From CAZAFL01 sp964484465 (lineage in GTDB: Bacteria; Bacteroidota; Ignavibacteria; UBA10030; SZUA-254), in assembly GCA_964484465.1 (NCBI GenBank), contig CAZAFL010000023.1:1-57197 (forward strand): DNA of 57,197 bases, written 5' to 3'. This document shows positions 42,721-50,718 of this stretch, piece after piece; position 1 is the stretch's first letter, and each line of letters begins with the position of its first letter. Under the pieces are notes generated by a model, which ran no database searches, was not told where the DNA came from, and saw nothing but the letters and a program-made list of their open reading frames with translations. Both the position numbers and the translations under genes were made by a program.

Positions 42721-42782
42721 TCTATTCCCCGATCATTGTTGAACAATTTGTGCAAACCATTCCTCACTCTGCTATTGATGTA

Positions 42783-45700
42783 CTACTTCAGTAAGACCAT
42801 TTTCTTTTGAAGAGTTGTCAGTCGCCCGTCGACAAGAGAAACAGAAGAGAAACGGCAGATATAGACCCCTGTCGATACTTTTGTTCCAGCGGTATTTGTT
42901 CCATCCCACTGTGTTTCTCCCACTCCGGATTCCTGAAGCTCATCGATCAGTGTTTTTACTTCATTCCCGAGAATGTCATACACCCGGATGGTAACCTTGC
43001 TCTTTTCAGATACATGGTACCGGATCACTGTTGAGGGATTGAACGGGTTTGGAAAATTCTGTTCCAGAGCGAATTCTTTCGGCACTGATCCAGTATTATT
43101 CTTTACACGAATTTCAAGAAATGCGACAGAAGGATCGATGATTGTTAGTTTCCCATTTCCCTTCAATGTTGTGGTCGGGAAATCTCCCTTCGTTCCAGTA
43201 TTTCGTAATTCATATTGTACATCGTTGTTCTCTTTCACTACCCATGACACTGAAAGTGGATACGACTCCGCATGGATTTGCAGAGGAAACGCAACGCGTT
43301 GTGAAGCGGACCCGTACAACTCAACCAACTTTTGTGAGGCGAATCGCATATCAAAAATGCCCGGGGGCGGAACCGGAGGCAGATCAAAATATGATGAAAA
43401 AGGTACGCCTTCATTCTGTTCACCGAAGTACAGAGTCTGATGGTTCCCCGTAGCATCTTCAATCATCAGCGAGTTAAGAAAATTCGGAACATCATGCGCA
43501 ATACGTGCTACCTTATTTTGCTTTGATATGCCCGGTGAATTGAGAATCAACATCCCGTCTTGACTCACTTTTGTCCAGTATCCTTTGCCCGGCTGGATAG
43601 AAAACGAAGCCTGATATCCGCCGTCGAAACTGTAGTATGCAGATGAATCGCTGATGCCGGCCGGTATGGATTCGACAGCGGATGTGGATATACTGTCACT
43701 GATTGAACCTATGAGGTTCCACCCTTTTCGAACAATTATTGTATCGCGGCTGATAGGATTTCCTGTGAACGTAACTGTCTGCGGAGAGGGGAACTTCAAG
43801 AAATAACCAATTCCGTTTTGTAAAGTATCATGTTCGGTGTATGTTCTCTCAAATGAATATGCAGCTGAAGCAGCATTCGGAAAGAGCGTGCTCTTTCTGT
43901 AATCAGCAACACGCACCGGCACTGACAGCATATTCCATCTCTGCCTGTATGAGGATAAAACTGCTGCCGGGAATTTCGGTAGTGAGCGCTCATACACCCC
44001 GTTGCCGAATGTGGCGGCTCGCAACATCCTATTCTTTGGCGAAATACCCAAGTCGAGTACCATTGCCGGGGGCATACCGTTGTCAAATTGATGCCAGCTT
44101 GTTCCTCCGTCAAGGGTCCTGAATACTCCTAAATCCGTACCGACATAAATATTATTTGAATAGGCGGGGTCGACCACCACAGACTGTACCGGGATATCTG
44201 GAAGATTAGATGAGATATCAGTCCAGGATTGCCCAATATCACTCGTCCTGAAGACATGAGGAGTCCCGTATCCTGAATACGTGAGATAACACGTTGAACC
44301 CGAATTAGGGTCGAAAGAGATATCGGTCGGATACCGTTGAGGAAGCGTATGAGTAACATTCGTCCAAATTTCCCCGCCCGTCGTTGTCGCAAAAATCTCA
44401 AACTTGGGTGCAGCTCCGCCGGAAGTACTTCCGCCGGTACCGGCAAGCACTGTATCGGTGCTTACATATGAAACGCCAATGCATGATACGGAGGTGCCGT
44501 TAAAACTTTCCGGGGATGTTAATGAATACCAGTAATCTCCGCCGCCGTCCGACCGATAAACAATTTTAGCACCTGCATAAAGAACACTTGGGTTAGACGG
44601 GCAAATAACAAATGGAGCGATAAAGTTCGCATACGTTCCTCCCGTCGGCAATCCGGAGGTTCTGGGAGACCAGGAATCTCCACCATCTGTCGACTGCGAT
44701 ATCGTAAGATATACATATTCTTCATACAGTGTGCCGGCATTTGTCGGGTCAATCGCACACCAGCCGCCGTCTCCACCGAAAACCTTATTCCAGAGTTTCG
44801 AGCCCTCATATTTTATTGAACCGTTATCCTGCAGACCGCCAAGGGCAATGAGCGAATCCGTCACTGCATTTGCAAAACCGTTATAAAATTGCGTGGTGAC
44901 GTACCCGCCGTTACACCCTCTGAATGTTGCAGCACCGTCGCCAGAAAAAAACACTCCGCCGTCGTTGCCAAAATATATCCGTTGAGGGTCTGTCGGATCA
45001 ATAGTAATTGTATGATGATCGGCATGAGTATAAAGAGCTGTCCCCTCCGGACCCCCGTTTTCAATGACCCCGGTAAGACCCGCAAACCAGTAGCTTTTTT
45101 GAAGTAACGTGTCTCCGCCATCTGTAGATTTATAAATATCCAGTCCGGCGCAATATACGATGCTGGAATCAGCGGGAGAAACTGCTATTGTATTGTCATA
45201 CCAACCCTGAGAACCGAGATAATTCGTCCGGGTCATGAGCGACCAGGTTGCACCACCATCCGTTGTTTTATACAGCCCCAGGAGCGTCGACGAATATGCA
45301 TCACTGATTCCGGCATATACAATCTGAGGGTTTGGGGGATAAATAGAAAGAGCTGTCCTTCCGAAATATGCCGTCGGCAGTCCACCAGTTAACTTTGTCC
45401 ATGTAGCTCCGGCATCAGAGGTTTTATACAAGCCCGGATTTGCAGTCGTATTCCTTTGTCCATACGCGGCGTAAAGAACCGTAGTATCAATCGGGTTGAT
45501 AACGATATCCATTGCCATTAACACACTATGAACTTTTGTCCATGTCCCTCCCCCGTCGGCGGTCTTATACGTTCCCTCAGTAGTAGCCGCGTAGAGCGTA
45601 TTGGGGTTTTGGGGATTGATAACAATTTTCTGTACAGCACTGATTTGTGAAAAGGTCCAAACTAAACCGGTGAGTATCCATGATGTTCCTCCGTCCGTAG

Positions 45701-46286
45701 ATTTCAGAATCCCCAGGCCGTACGTTGACCGCGCACCGGGTGTTCCGATTTGCCGGAACTGATAGCCTGCGCCCACTTCACCGGTGCCGATATATATAGT
45801 ATCCGGATGAAGGGGGTCAATGGCAATAGAGCTGACAGCCAAGGTAGGATAACCTGTATTTACATATGTCCAGGCGTCAGGGCCAAAACCACCATTCACA
45901 GACTTCCAAAGCCCGCCGCTTGCTGAACCAGCCCACACGATGTTGTGATTATTCGGGCTTATGGTAATCGAAAGCGTGCGTCCGCCGACATTATTCGGAC
46001 CGATAGAAACCCAGGCAGAGCCGTCGGTAGCGAATTTATTCGTAACGCCTTGTTCTTTCGCCATTGCGGTCTGAACATATTGCACCGCACGAAGATAGTT
46101 ATCTTTGGGAATGGCGTCGTAGGGAATAGCCCGTTGATTATACCAGAATTCAAACGCATCCAGCGCGTGATCCTCCCTCTCCTCTTCGCGGGATGCAACA
46201 CGAGTGTTGTTTTTAACGAAAAAAAAACAAATAAAAAACAACAGTATCGGAACACAAATCTTGAATACCATCCCCTTCATCATCAA
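42783..46286 (-). CDS. Giant secreted BNR/sortilin-like propeller protein with T9SS sorting domain
   Basis: 1167 residues. The N-terminal hydrophobic stretch MVFKICVPILLFFICFFFVK is the export signal (first Met at 46286, 46283, 46280 or 46271). From about residue 80 to 770 there are about a dozen Asp-box (BNR) repeats such as YKTSDAGATW, YKTTDGGATW and FRTLDGGTSW, the look of sortilin/VPS10-type propellers. The next 300 residues repeat a module shared with the 16064-20419 protein. The end is a T9SS domain (FALEQNFPNPFNPSTVIRY). Possible glycan or protein binding; no enzymatic residues are evident. It has its own promoter. Confidence 0.87.
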   Translation of the reverse strand: MMMKGMVFKICVPILLFFICFFFVKNNTRVASREEEREDHALDAFEFWYNQRAIPYDAIPKDNYLRAVQYVQTAMAKEQGVTNKFATDGSAWVSIGPNNVGGRTLSITISPNNHNIVWAGSASGGLWKSVNGGFGPDAWTYVNTGYPTLAVSSIAIDPLHPDTIYIGTGEVGAGYQFRQIGTPGARSTYGLGILKSTDGGTSWILTGLVWTFSQISAVQKIVINPQNPNTLYAATTEGTYKTADGGGTWTKVHSVLMAMDIVINPIDTTVLYAAYGQRNTTANPGLYKTSDAGATWTKLTGGLPTAYFGRTALSIYPPNPQIVYAGISDAYSSTLLGLYKTTDGGATWSLMTRTNYLGSQGWYDNTIAVSPADSSIVYCAGLDIYKSTDGGDTLLQKSYWFAGLTGVIENGGPEGTALYTHADHHTITIDPTDPQRIYFGNDGGVFFSGDGAATFRGCNGGYVTTQFYNGFANAVTDSLIALGGLQDNGSIKYEGSKLWNKVFGGDGGWCAIDPTNAGTLYEEYVYLTISQSTDGGDSWSPRTSGLPTGGTYANFIAPFVICPSNPSVLYAGAKIVYRSDGGGDYWYSLTSPESFNGTSVSCIGVSYVSTDTVLAGTGGSTSGGAAPKFEIFATTTGGEIWTNVTHTLPQRYPTDISFDPNSGSTCYLTYSGYGTPHVFRTSDIGQSWTDISSNLPDIPVQSVVVDPAYSNNIYVGTDLGVFRTLDGGTSWHQFDNGMPPAMVLDLGISPKNRMLRAATFGNGVYERSLPKFPAAVLSSYRQRWNMLSVPVRVADYRKSTLFPNAASAAYSFERTYTEHDTLQNGIGYFLKFPSPQTVTFTGNPISRDTIIVRKGWNLIGSISDSISTSAVESIPAGISDSSAYYSFDGGYQASFSIQPGKGYWTKVSQDGMLILNSPGISKQNKVARIAHDVPNFLNSLMIEDATGNHQTLYFGEQNEGVPFSSYFDLPPVPPPGIFDMRFASQKLVELYGSASQRVAFPLQIHAESYPLSVSWVVKENNDVQYELRNTGTKGDFPTTTLKGNGKLTIIDPSVAFLEIRVKNNTGSVPKEFALEQNFPNPFNPSTVIRYHVSEKSKVTIRVYDILGNEVKTLIDELQESGVGETQWDGTNTAGTKVSTGVYICRFSSVSLVDGRLTTLQKKMVLLK

Positions 46287-46305
46287 ACCTTCACCAATCC
46301 GTATA

Positions 46306-46334
46306 AATATATTTTATTATGAAAGAATAGTCAA
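46306..46334 (-). promoter_or_regulatory. Candidate promoter of the BNR/T9SS gene
   Basis: On the minus strand, TTGACT (46334-46329), a 17-bp spacer and TATATT (46311-46306), about 20 bp before the start codons. Between this and the end of holA (46488) lie about 150 AT-rich bases in which I see no further feature. Confidence 0.65.
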
Positions 46335-46487
46335 GAATACTTACGAGATGTGTGTGCGGGCATCAATTACTATTTCAAATTTTACTCTTTATTCGTTCTA
46401 TTCATGATATTGTTTCAGCGAGATGTTACAGTTTTCCCTTTCGTCCTTTGTTCATATTTTTAGCGGGACCACAACGATGGTCTTCAT

Positions 46488-47516
46488 TCATAATCCTTGA
46501 GACATTGTCTCGGGCCGTACAATATGGTATAGCATCACCGTCATCATGAGCCTTGGGTCGGAACCCGTTGATTTGAGAGCTTCGTCAGTCTCAAGCAGTG
46601 ACCTGAAACTCCGGTCAATTTGCGGTTTGGTATACAGCCGTGAAGCCTCAATATATTCATCAATAAAATAAGGGCTGATGCCGAGGTGTGCCGCCACCTG
46701 AAATTTCGTTGAGGACGGTCTGAGGGTATCCTGAACTAGAGCCACCTTCTGAAAATACCGCGAGAGCATGATAATCAATCCGAGAGGTGATTCGCCAGCA
46801 TTCAGCATGCGCTCAAGAATTTCTAATGACCGGGCCATATTTTTTTGCCCGATAACTTTCTGAAGCTCGAACACATTAAACTCGCGCGACATGCCGACAA
46901 CCGCGCTGACGTCTTCGGGGTCAATCAATTTTTTTTCTCCGACGTATATAATAAGCTTGTTTATTTCATTTTGGATTTCGTGCAACGATGACCCGACATG
47001 TGCCTGGATAAGCTGACATGCATCCTGGGAAATTTTTTCCCCAAGGTCCGATACCCGCTGACGGATCCACACCGGAACTTCACTATCATACAATTTTCTG
47101 CAATGAACAAGTTCGGCGCGTCCGACAAAGGATTTGAAAAATTTTGTCCGGAAATCAGGCCTTGATGAACTGCAGCAAAGAGATGTCGATGAAGAACTCT
47201 TCTCGATGTATGGAAGAAGAAGGTCTCTGTTCGAAAGCTTCTCAACCTCCTTGACGATGACGATGCGCCGGTCTCCCATCATCGGAAATGACGATGCAAG
47301 AGAGACAATATCCTTTGCGTCAGCATCCCCGCCGTAGACAATATCGAGGTTAAAACTTTTTGTCGACTCGTCGAGTACTTCATGCGTCAGCAGGTCGAGG
47401 GATTCCTTGATGAGGAATTCTTCCTCACCGTAAAAAAGGTAAAGAGAGGCAAATTTTCTCTTCTGCAGAGAAGTCCGGAACTCTTCGAACGATATGCCTT
47501 GCTCTTTACCTCTCAC
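46488..47516 (-). CDS. holA: DNA polymerase III subunit delta
   Basis: Clamp-loader subunit. 342 residues, the usual length. Family likeness: FASLYLFYGEEEFLIKESL at the N-terminus, SFPMMGDRRIVIVKEVEKLS, and GQKNMARSLEILERML with SPLGLIIMLSRYFQKV in the helical C-terminal collar. It comes 24 bp after the cyclophilin gene and ends the long minus-strand run. The conservation is weak but the overall order of motifs is clear. Confidence 0.9.
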   Translation of the reverse strand: MRGKEQGISFEEFRTSLQKRKFASLYLFYGEEEFLIKESLDLLTHEVLDESTKSFNLDIVYGGDADAKDIVSLASSFPMMGDRRIVIVKEVEKLSNRDLLLPYIEKSSSSTSLCCSSSRPDFRTKFFKSFVGRAELVHCRKLYDSEVPVWIRQRVSDLGEKISQDACQLIQAHVGSSLHEIQNEINKLIIYVGEKKLIDPEDVSAVVGMSREFNVFELQKVIGQKNMARSLEILERMLNAGESPLGLIIMLSRYFQKVALVQDTLRPSSTKFQVAAHLGISPYFIDEYIEASRLYTKPQIDRSFRSLLETDEALKSTGSDPRLMMTVMLYHIVRPETMSQGL

Positions 47517-47540
47517 GATAGTGTTGTCCTTATCCTTCCA

Positions 47541-48242
47541 CTACTTATTCTCTTTTGACACTTTCTCGTGCTTGACATGTTTTGTATCCGCCCGTCGAAC
47601 GGATTCAACTATTACTTTTGATTGCGGCACGTCCTGAAACGTAGTCTGGACTTCCTGTTCTCCGGCAAGCGCTATCGCAGAACCATTGCCGGTAGCAACA
47701 TTACGTATCTTATCGACAACATCCATGCCCTCGGTCACCTTGCCAAACACTGCATAACCGTTGGGGTCGGCAACGCCACGATTGAGGCTGTTATTGTCGA
47801 CAACGTTTATGAAAAACTGCGACGTAGCGCTGTTCGGGTCGTTCGTTCTCGCCATCGCAATTGTGCCACGATCGTTTTTTAGCCCGTTCGTCGATTCGTT
47901 CGTAATTGGCGCGCTCGTTTTTTTCTGACGCATCGGGTCGCTGGCATCAAAGCCGCCACCCTGAATCATGAAGTTCTTGATCACACGGTGAAAAATGGTG
48001 TGGTCAAAAAACTTCTGGTCGACATACGCCAGGAAATTCTTCACCGTCACCGGGGCCTTGTCCTGGAATAATTCAATCTTTACCGCTCCCATCGATGTCT
48101 TCATGACAACAACAGGGTTTCCTTTTGCTTCCATTGCTTTCCCTTCTTGCTTTTGAGATGTTTTAGTGGAATCGTTGCCCTGAGAACGCAGGGGAACAAC
48201 ATACATGCATGCCGCTATGATGCAGAACCAGAAATATTTCAT
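47541..48242 (-). CDS. Peptidyl-prolyl cis-trans isomerase, cyclophilin type, exported
   Basis: A 233-residue protein with a signal peptide (MKYFWFCIIAACMYVVPLRS). The cyclophilin core is VKIELFQDKAPVTVKNFLAY, FHRVIKNFMIQGGGF, MARTNDPNSATSQFFINV and YAVFGKVTEGMDVVDKI. A Lys-rich C-terminal tail follows. It likely folds periplasmic or outer-membrane proteins. It follows the OMP gene 60 bp downstream, consistent with an envelope job. Confidence 0.93.
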   Translation of the reverse strand: MKYFWFCIIAACMYVVPLRSQGNDSTKTSQKQEGKAMEAKGNPVVVMKTSMGAVKIELFQDKAPVTVKNFLAYVDQKFFDHTIFHRVIKNFMIQGGGFDASDPMRQKKTSAPITNESTNGLKNDRGTIAMARTNDPNSATSQFFINVVDNNSLNRGVADPNGYAVFGKVTEGMDVVDKIRNVATGNGSAIALAGEQEVQTTFQDVPQSKVIVESVRRADTKHVKHEKVSKENK

Positions 48243-48302
48243 ATGGACTCCTACTTAATAGATATGATACGTGAATTAATATTATTCAAATTTGGTAATG
48301 CC

Positions 48303-48986
48303 TCAAAAATAATAAATCATTCCAAATTTCAAACCTAAGCTGAGGAAATTCATCTTCACATGTTTACCGGAATTCGGGATAACTAGGGGGTTGTCATTGG
48401 CATCCTTTATTTCGCTCATGATCGCACTGCGAATGTCACCCGTAATCACACCAAACAGATGTTCATCAAATTGAGTATTCGCCTCCGCTTCGACCTTCAT
48501 CCCTACTCCCCTCGACGTATAATCGATGCTGCCGAGGGTACCATAGTCCAGACTGAGATGAGAGACGCAGTACCCAATGCCGCCTCCGAATTTAAAGACA
48601 TACCCTTTGCCCGCTTCGAGATACTGTACCAACACCTCCGGCATATGAACACCAAACGAAACGATGTAATCCTGAGGCCCGGAATTTGCCACGGTATATG
48701 ATTTGACCAAGTAAGCATATTCAAGTTTAACTCCCCACTCCGGATCGAGGCGAAATTCGGACGTGCCAAAGAATTCCGCGGCAACACCGAAATCATCCAC
48801 TCTTTTCGCGGACGAAGAAACACTGTTGATATAATCTACGACATCCACTGGCCTGACCAGCGACACCCCTAATCCCGCCGAAATGCCAAGAAATTTCGAA
48901 TTCACTGTCGCAGAATCATGTTGGGCACAGGCGTCGGGACAACACATGAGAATGAAACAACCGGCACAAAAAATGTTACGGTACAT
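48303..48986 (-). CDS. Hypothetical outer-membrane beta-barrel protein
   Basis: A 227-residue protein with a signal peptide ending at DACAQ. Alternating hydrophobic and polar strands, glycine pairs (FKFGGGIGYCVSHLSLDYG) and an aromatic last residue (FGMIYYF) fit a small 8 to 10 strand barrel. No named family is recognised. Its start overlaps the end of the flippase-like gene by 11 bp. Confidence 0.65.
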   Translation of the reverse strand: MYRNIFCAGCFILMCCPDACAQHDSATVNSKFLGISAGLGVSLVRPVDVVDYINSVSSSAKRVDDFGVAAEFFGTSEFRLDPEWGVKLEYAYLVKSYTVANSGPQDYIVSFGVHMPEVLVQYLEAGKGYVFKFGGGIGYCVSHLSLDYGTLGSIDYTSRGVGMKVEAEANTQFDEHLFGVITGDIRSAIMSEIKDANDNPLVIPNSGKHVKMNFLSLGLKFGMIYYF

Positions 48987-50031
48987 TATTCACGCTTTCG
49001 GGAATCGGATCCTGCACCCGTTCTTTTTTCATCACATCTCCCATGCGGAGATTGTTTCTGAAAAAATAGTAGACTCCAACGAGTGTGATTCCGATAAACC
49101 CTACTGCATGCGTCACCATAGCATAACTCCGCGCAAGTTCATCTTCCACCCCGTACAATTTCGTCAACGTTTGTATGGTAAAATAATGATACGGCCCTGT
49201 AGCCCCGGGTGTTGGAACAAGGATACCAATGCTCGAAATCGCCTGGACGATCAGCGCAGAGCTCATATCGAGAGAATATTTTTCAGTCAGACCAAACGCG
49301 TAAAACGGCACATACATCATCACGATATACAATCCCCACACGATGATGCTCAGGATAACAATCATGAAATAGTTTTTTTTCTCCTTGAGAAAGAGAAACC
49401 CATCCAGAAATGAATGGACGATACGGGCAACAAGCTCCGCGCGGCGCGGAGAAAGATGCCGCACAAAAAGATTGAGAATCCGCTCAACAACATCCCGTCT
49501 CAGCATGAGGAACGTAAATAACCCAAGGAATCCGACCGTCAAGACCATAATCCAGATCCCTGTTTCTTCAAGCCACGGGAATGTCTGGTTCAGCGGCCCC
49601 GAATACACCAGCGGAACGAGCGCAAGAACCACAACCATCGACAAAAAATCGAAAATGCGTTCAACCATGACGGTCCCGAATGCGGCACTCCGGGACAAAC
49701 CCTCGAGTTTGCCGATTGCGTATGGGCGCACTAATTCACCTGCACGCGGCAGCACATTGTTCATCATGTAACCGACCATCAACGAGGAAACAAGGTTCCG
49801 GTACCGGATATCACGCTTGATCGGCCGGAGCAGATACTCCCATCGCCACGCACGGAAGAGATGGCTGACAACAAGGATGGGAAACATTGCCACCACCCAC
49901 CAGTAGTTTGCATGAGAAAGAACCTGCCACAACTTTTCAAAATCCGTCCCCTTAAATGCAAAATACAAAAACAGGATTGTAAGGAAAATGCTGAAGATGT
50001 ATTTCAGAATTGCCCGAAGGTTCGTGTTCAT
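48976..50031 (-). CDS. Flippase-like membrane protein (lysylphosphatidylglycerol synthase TM / UPF0104 family)
   Basis: 351 residues with about eight membrane segments. The family's RAWRWEYLLRPI near residue 65 and the GYMMNNVLPRAGELVRPYAIG stretch are seen, followed by a VERIFDFLSMVVVLAL helix and PTPGATGPYHYFTIQTL. The soluble MprF synthase domain is absent. Members are thought to flip or transport lipids or lipid-linked substrates. It lies between lolA and the OMP gene. Confidence 0.85.
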   Translation of the reverse strand: MNTNLRAILKYIFSIFLTILFLYFAFKGTDFEKLWQVLSHANYWWVVAMFPILVVSHLFRAWRWEYLLRPIKRDIRYRNLVSSLMVGYMMNNVLPRAGELVRPYAIGKLEGLSRSAAFGTVMVERIFDFLSMVVVLALVPLVYSGPLNQTFPWLEETGIWIMVLTVGFLGLFTFLMLRRDVVERILNLFVRHLSPRRAELVARIVHSFLDGFLFLKEKKNYFMIVILSIIVWGLYIVMMYVPFYAFGLTEKYSLDMSSALIVQAISSIGILVPTPGATGPYHYFTIQTLTKLYGVEDELARSYAMVTHAVGFIGITLVGVYYFFRNNLRMGDVMKKERVQDPIPESVNNVP

Positions 50032-50059
50032 TGATCCTGCAGAAAAGATGCGATGAGGA

Positions 50060-50716
50060 TTAACGGAGGTCGATCACTTCAACATCTTTTGGAATCCGAA
50101 ATTCAAACTCATCGTCCTTCAGGGAATTGTTGAGTTTGATCGCCATAATGCCATAGGTCGTCAGATTATCGCTGACATCCAGGTATTGAATCTGCCGCAT
50201 CAGCATTTCATCATCATCTACCCATACCTTCATCCATTGTATATTCGATTTCGCACTTTTGGGGATGAGCTTGAGGATGTTTGTCTCTCGGTCCCGGATT
50301 TTCTCTTTTCCCAGCATGACCGCGGAATAATTATTCGGGACATTGACGAGCACCTTATCCGGAGAAAACGATGCCGGGTCTTCTTTATATTTATCGATAA
50401 GCACCTGCTTGTTGATTTTCGAGTACGACCAGACCGAAGTCCCGTTCGTCACAATCGTTTGATCTTCAAGCTCGATGCGATATTTATTTCCCTTTTTCAT
50501 CAGGAGTTTACCCGCAAACGATTGTTCCGATTGTGTGACTCCGAATTTTACATGCTGAGTGAAGGTGACTGAAGCATCCCTGATGCCGTCATATTTTTTT
50601 TGAAGTTTTTCGATAACCGCATCAGCGTCATTATCGGCAAGCATCAGGGAAGAGAACAGAATAATATATCCAAAAAGAACCCGCAGACGTATCACAGTAT
50701 GTATGGCCAGAACCAT
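50060..50716 (-). CDS. lolA: Outer-membrane lipoprotein carrier protein LolA
   Basis: A periplasmic chaperone carrying lipoproteins to the outer membrane. 218 residues with an N-terminal signal (VIRLRVLFGYIILFSSLML). The LolA core shows VIEKLQKKYDGIRDASVTFTQ, SFAGKLLMKKGNKYRIE, TNGTSVWSYSKINKQVLID and VWVDDDEMLMRQIQYLD. It starts directly after the ftsK stop, as in many bacteria (ftsK-lolA linkage). Confidence 0.92.
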   Translation of the reverse strand: MVLAIHTVIRLRVLFGYIILFSSLMLADNDADAVIEKLQKKYDGIRDASVTFTQHVKFGVTQSEQSFAGKLLMKKGNKYRIELEDQTIVTNGTSVWSYSKINKQVLIDKYKEDPASFSPDKVLVNVPNNYSAVMLGKEKIRDRETNILKLIPKSAKSNIQWMKVWVDDDEMLMRQIQYLDVSDNLTTYGIMAIKLNNSLKDDEFEFRIPKDVEVIDLR

Positions 50717-50718
50717 TT

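Noticed and set aside
42733..42745. A small dyad, ATTGTTGAACAAT, upstream of the SPOR gene as an operator.
   Set aside because: It is a short AT-rich palindrome with no second copy, and such dyads occur by chance.
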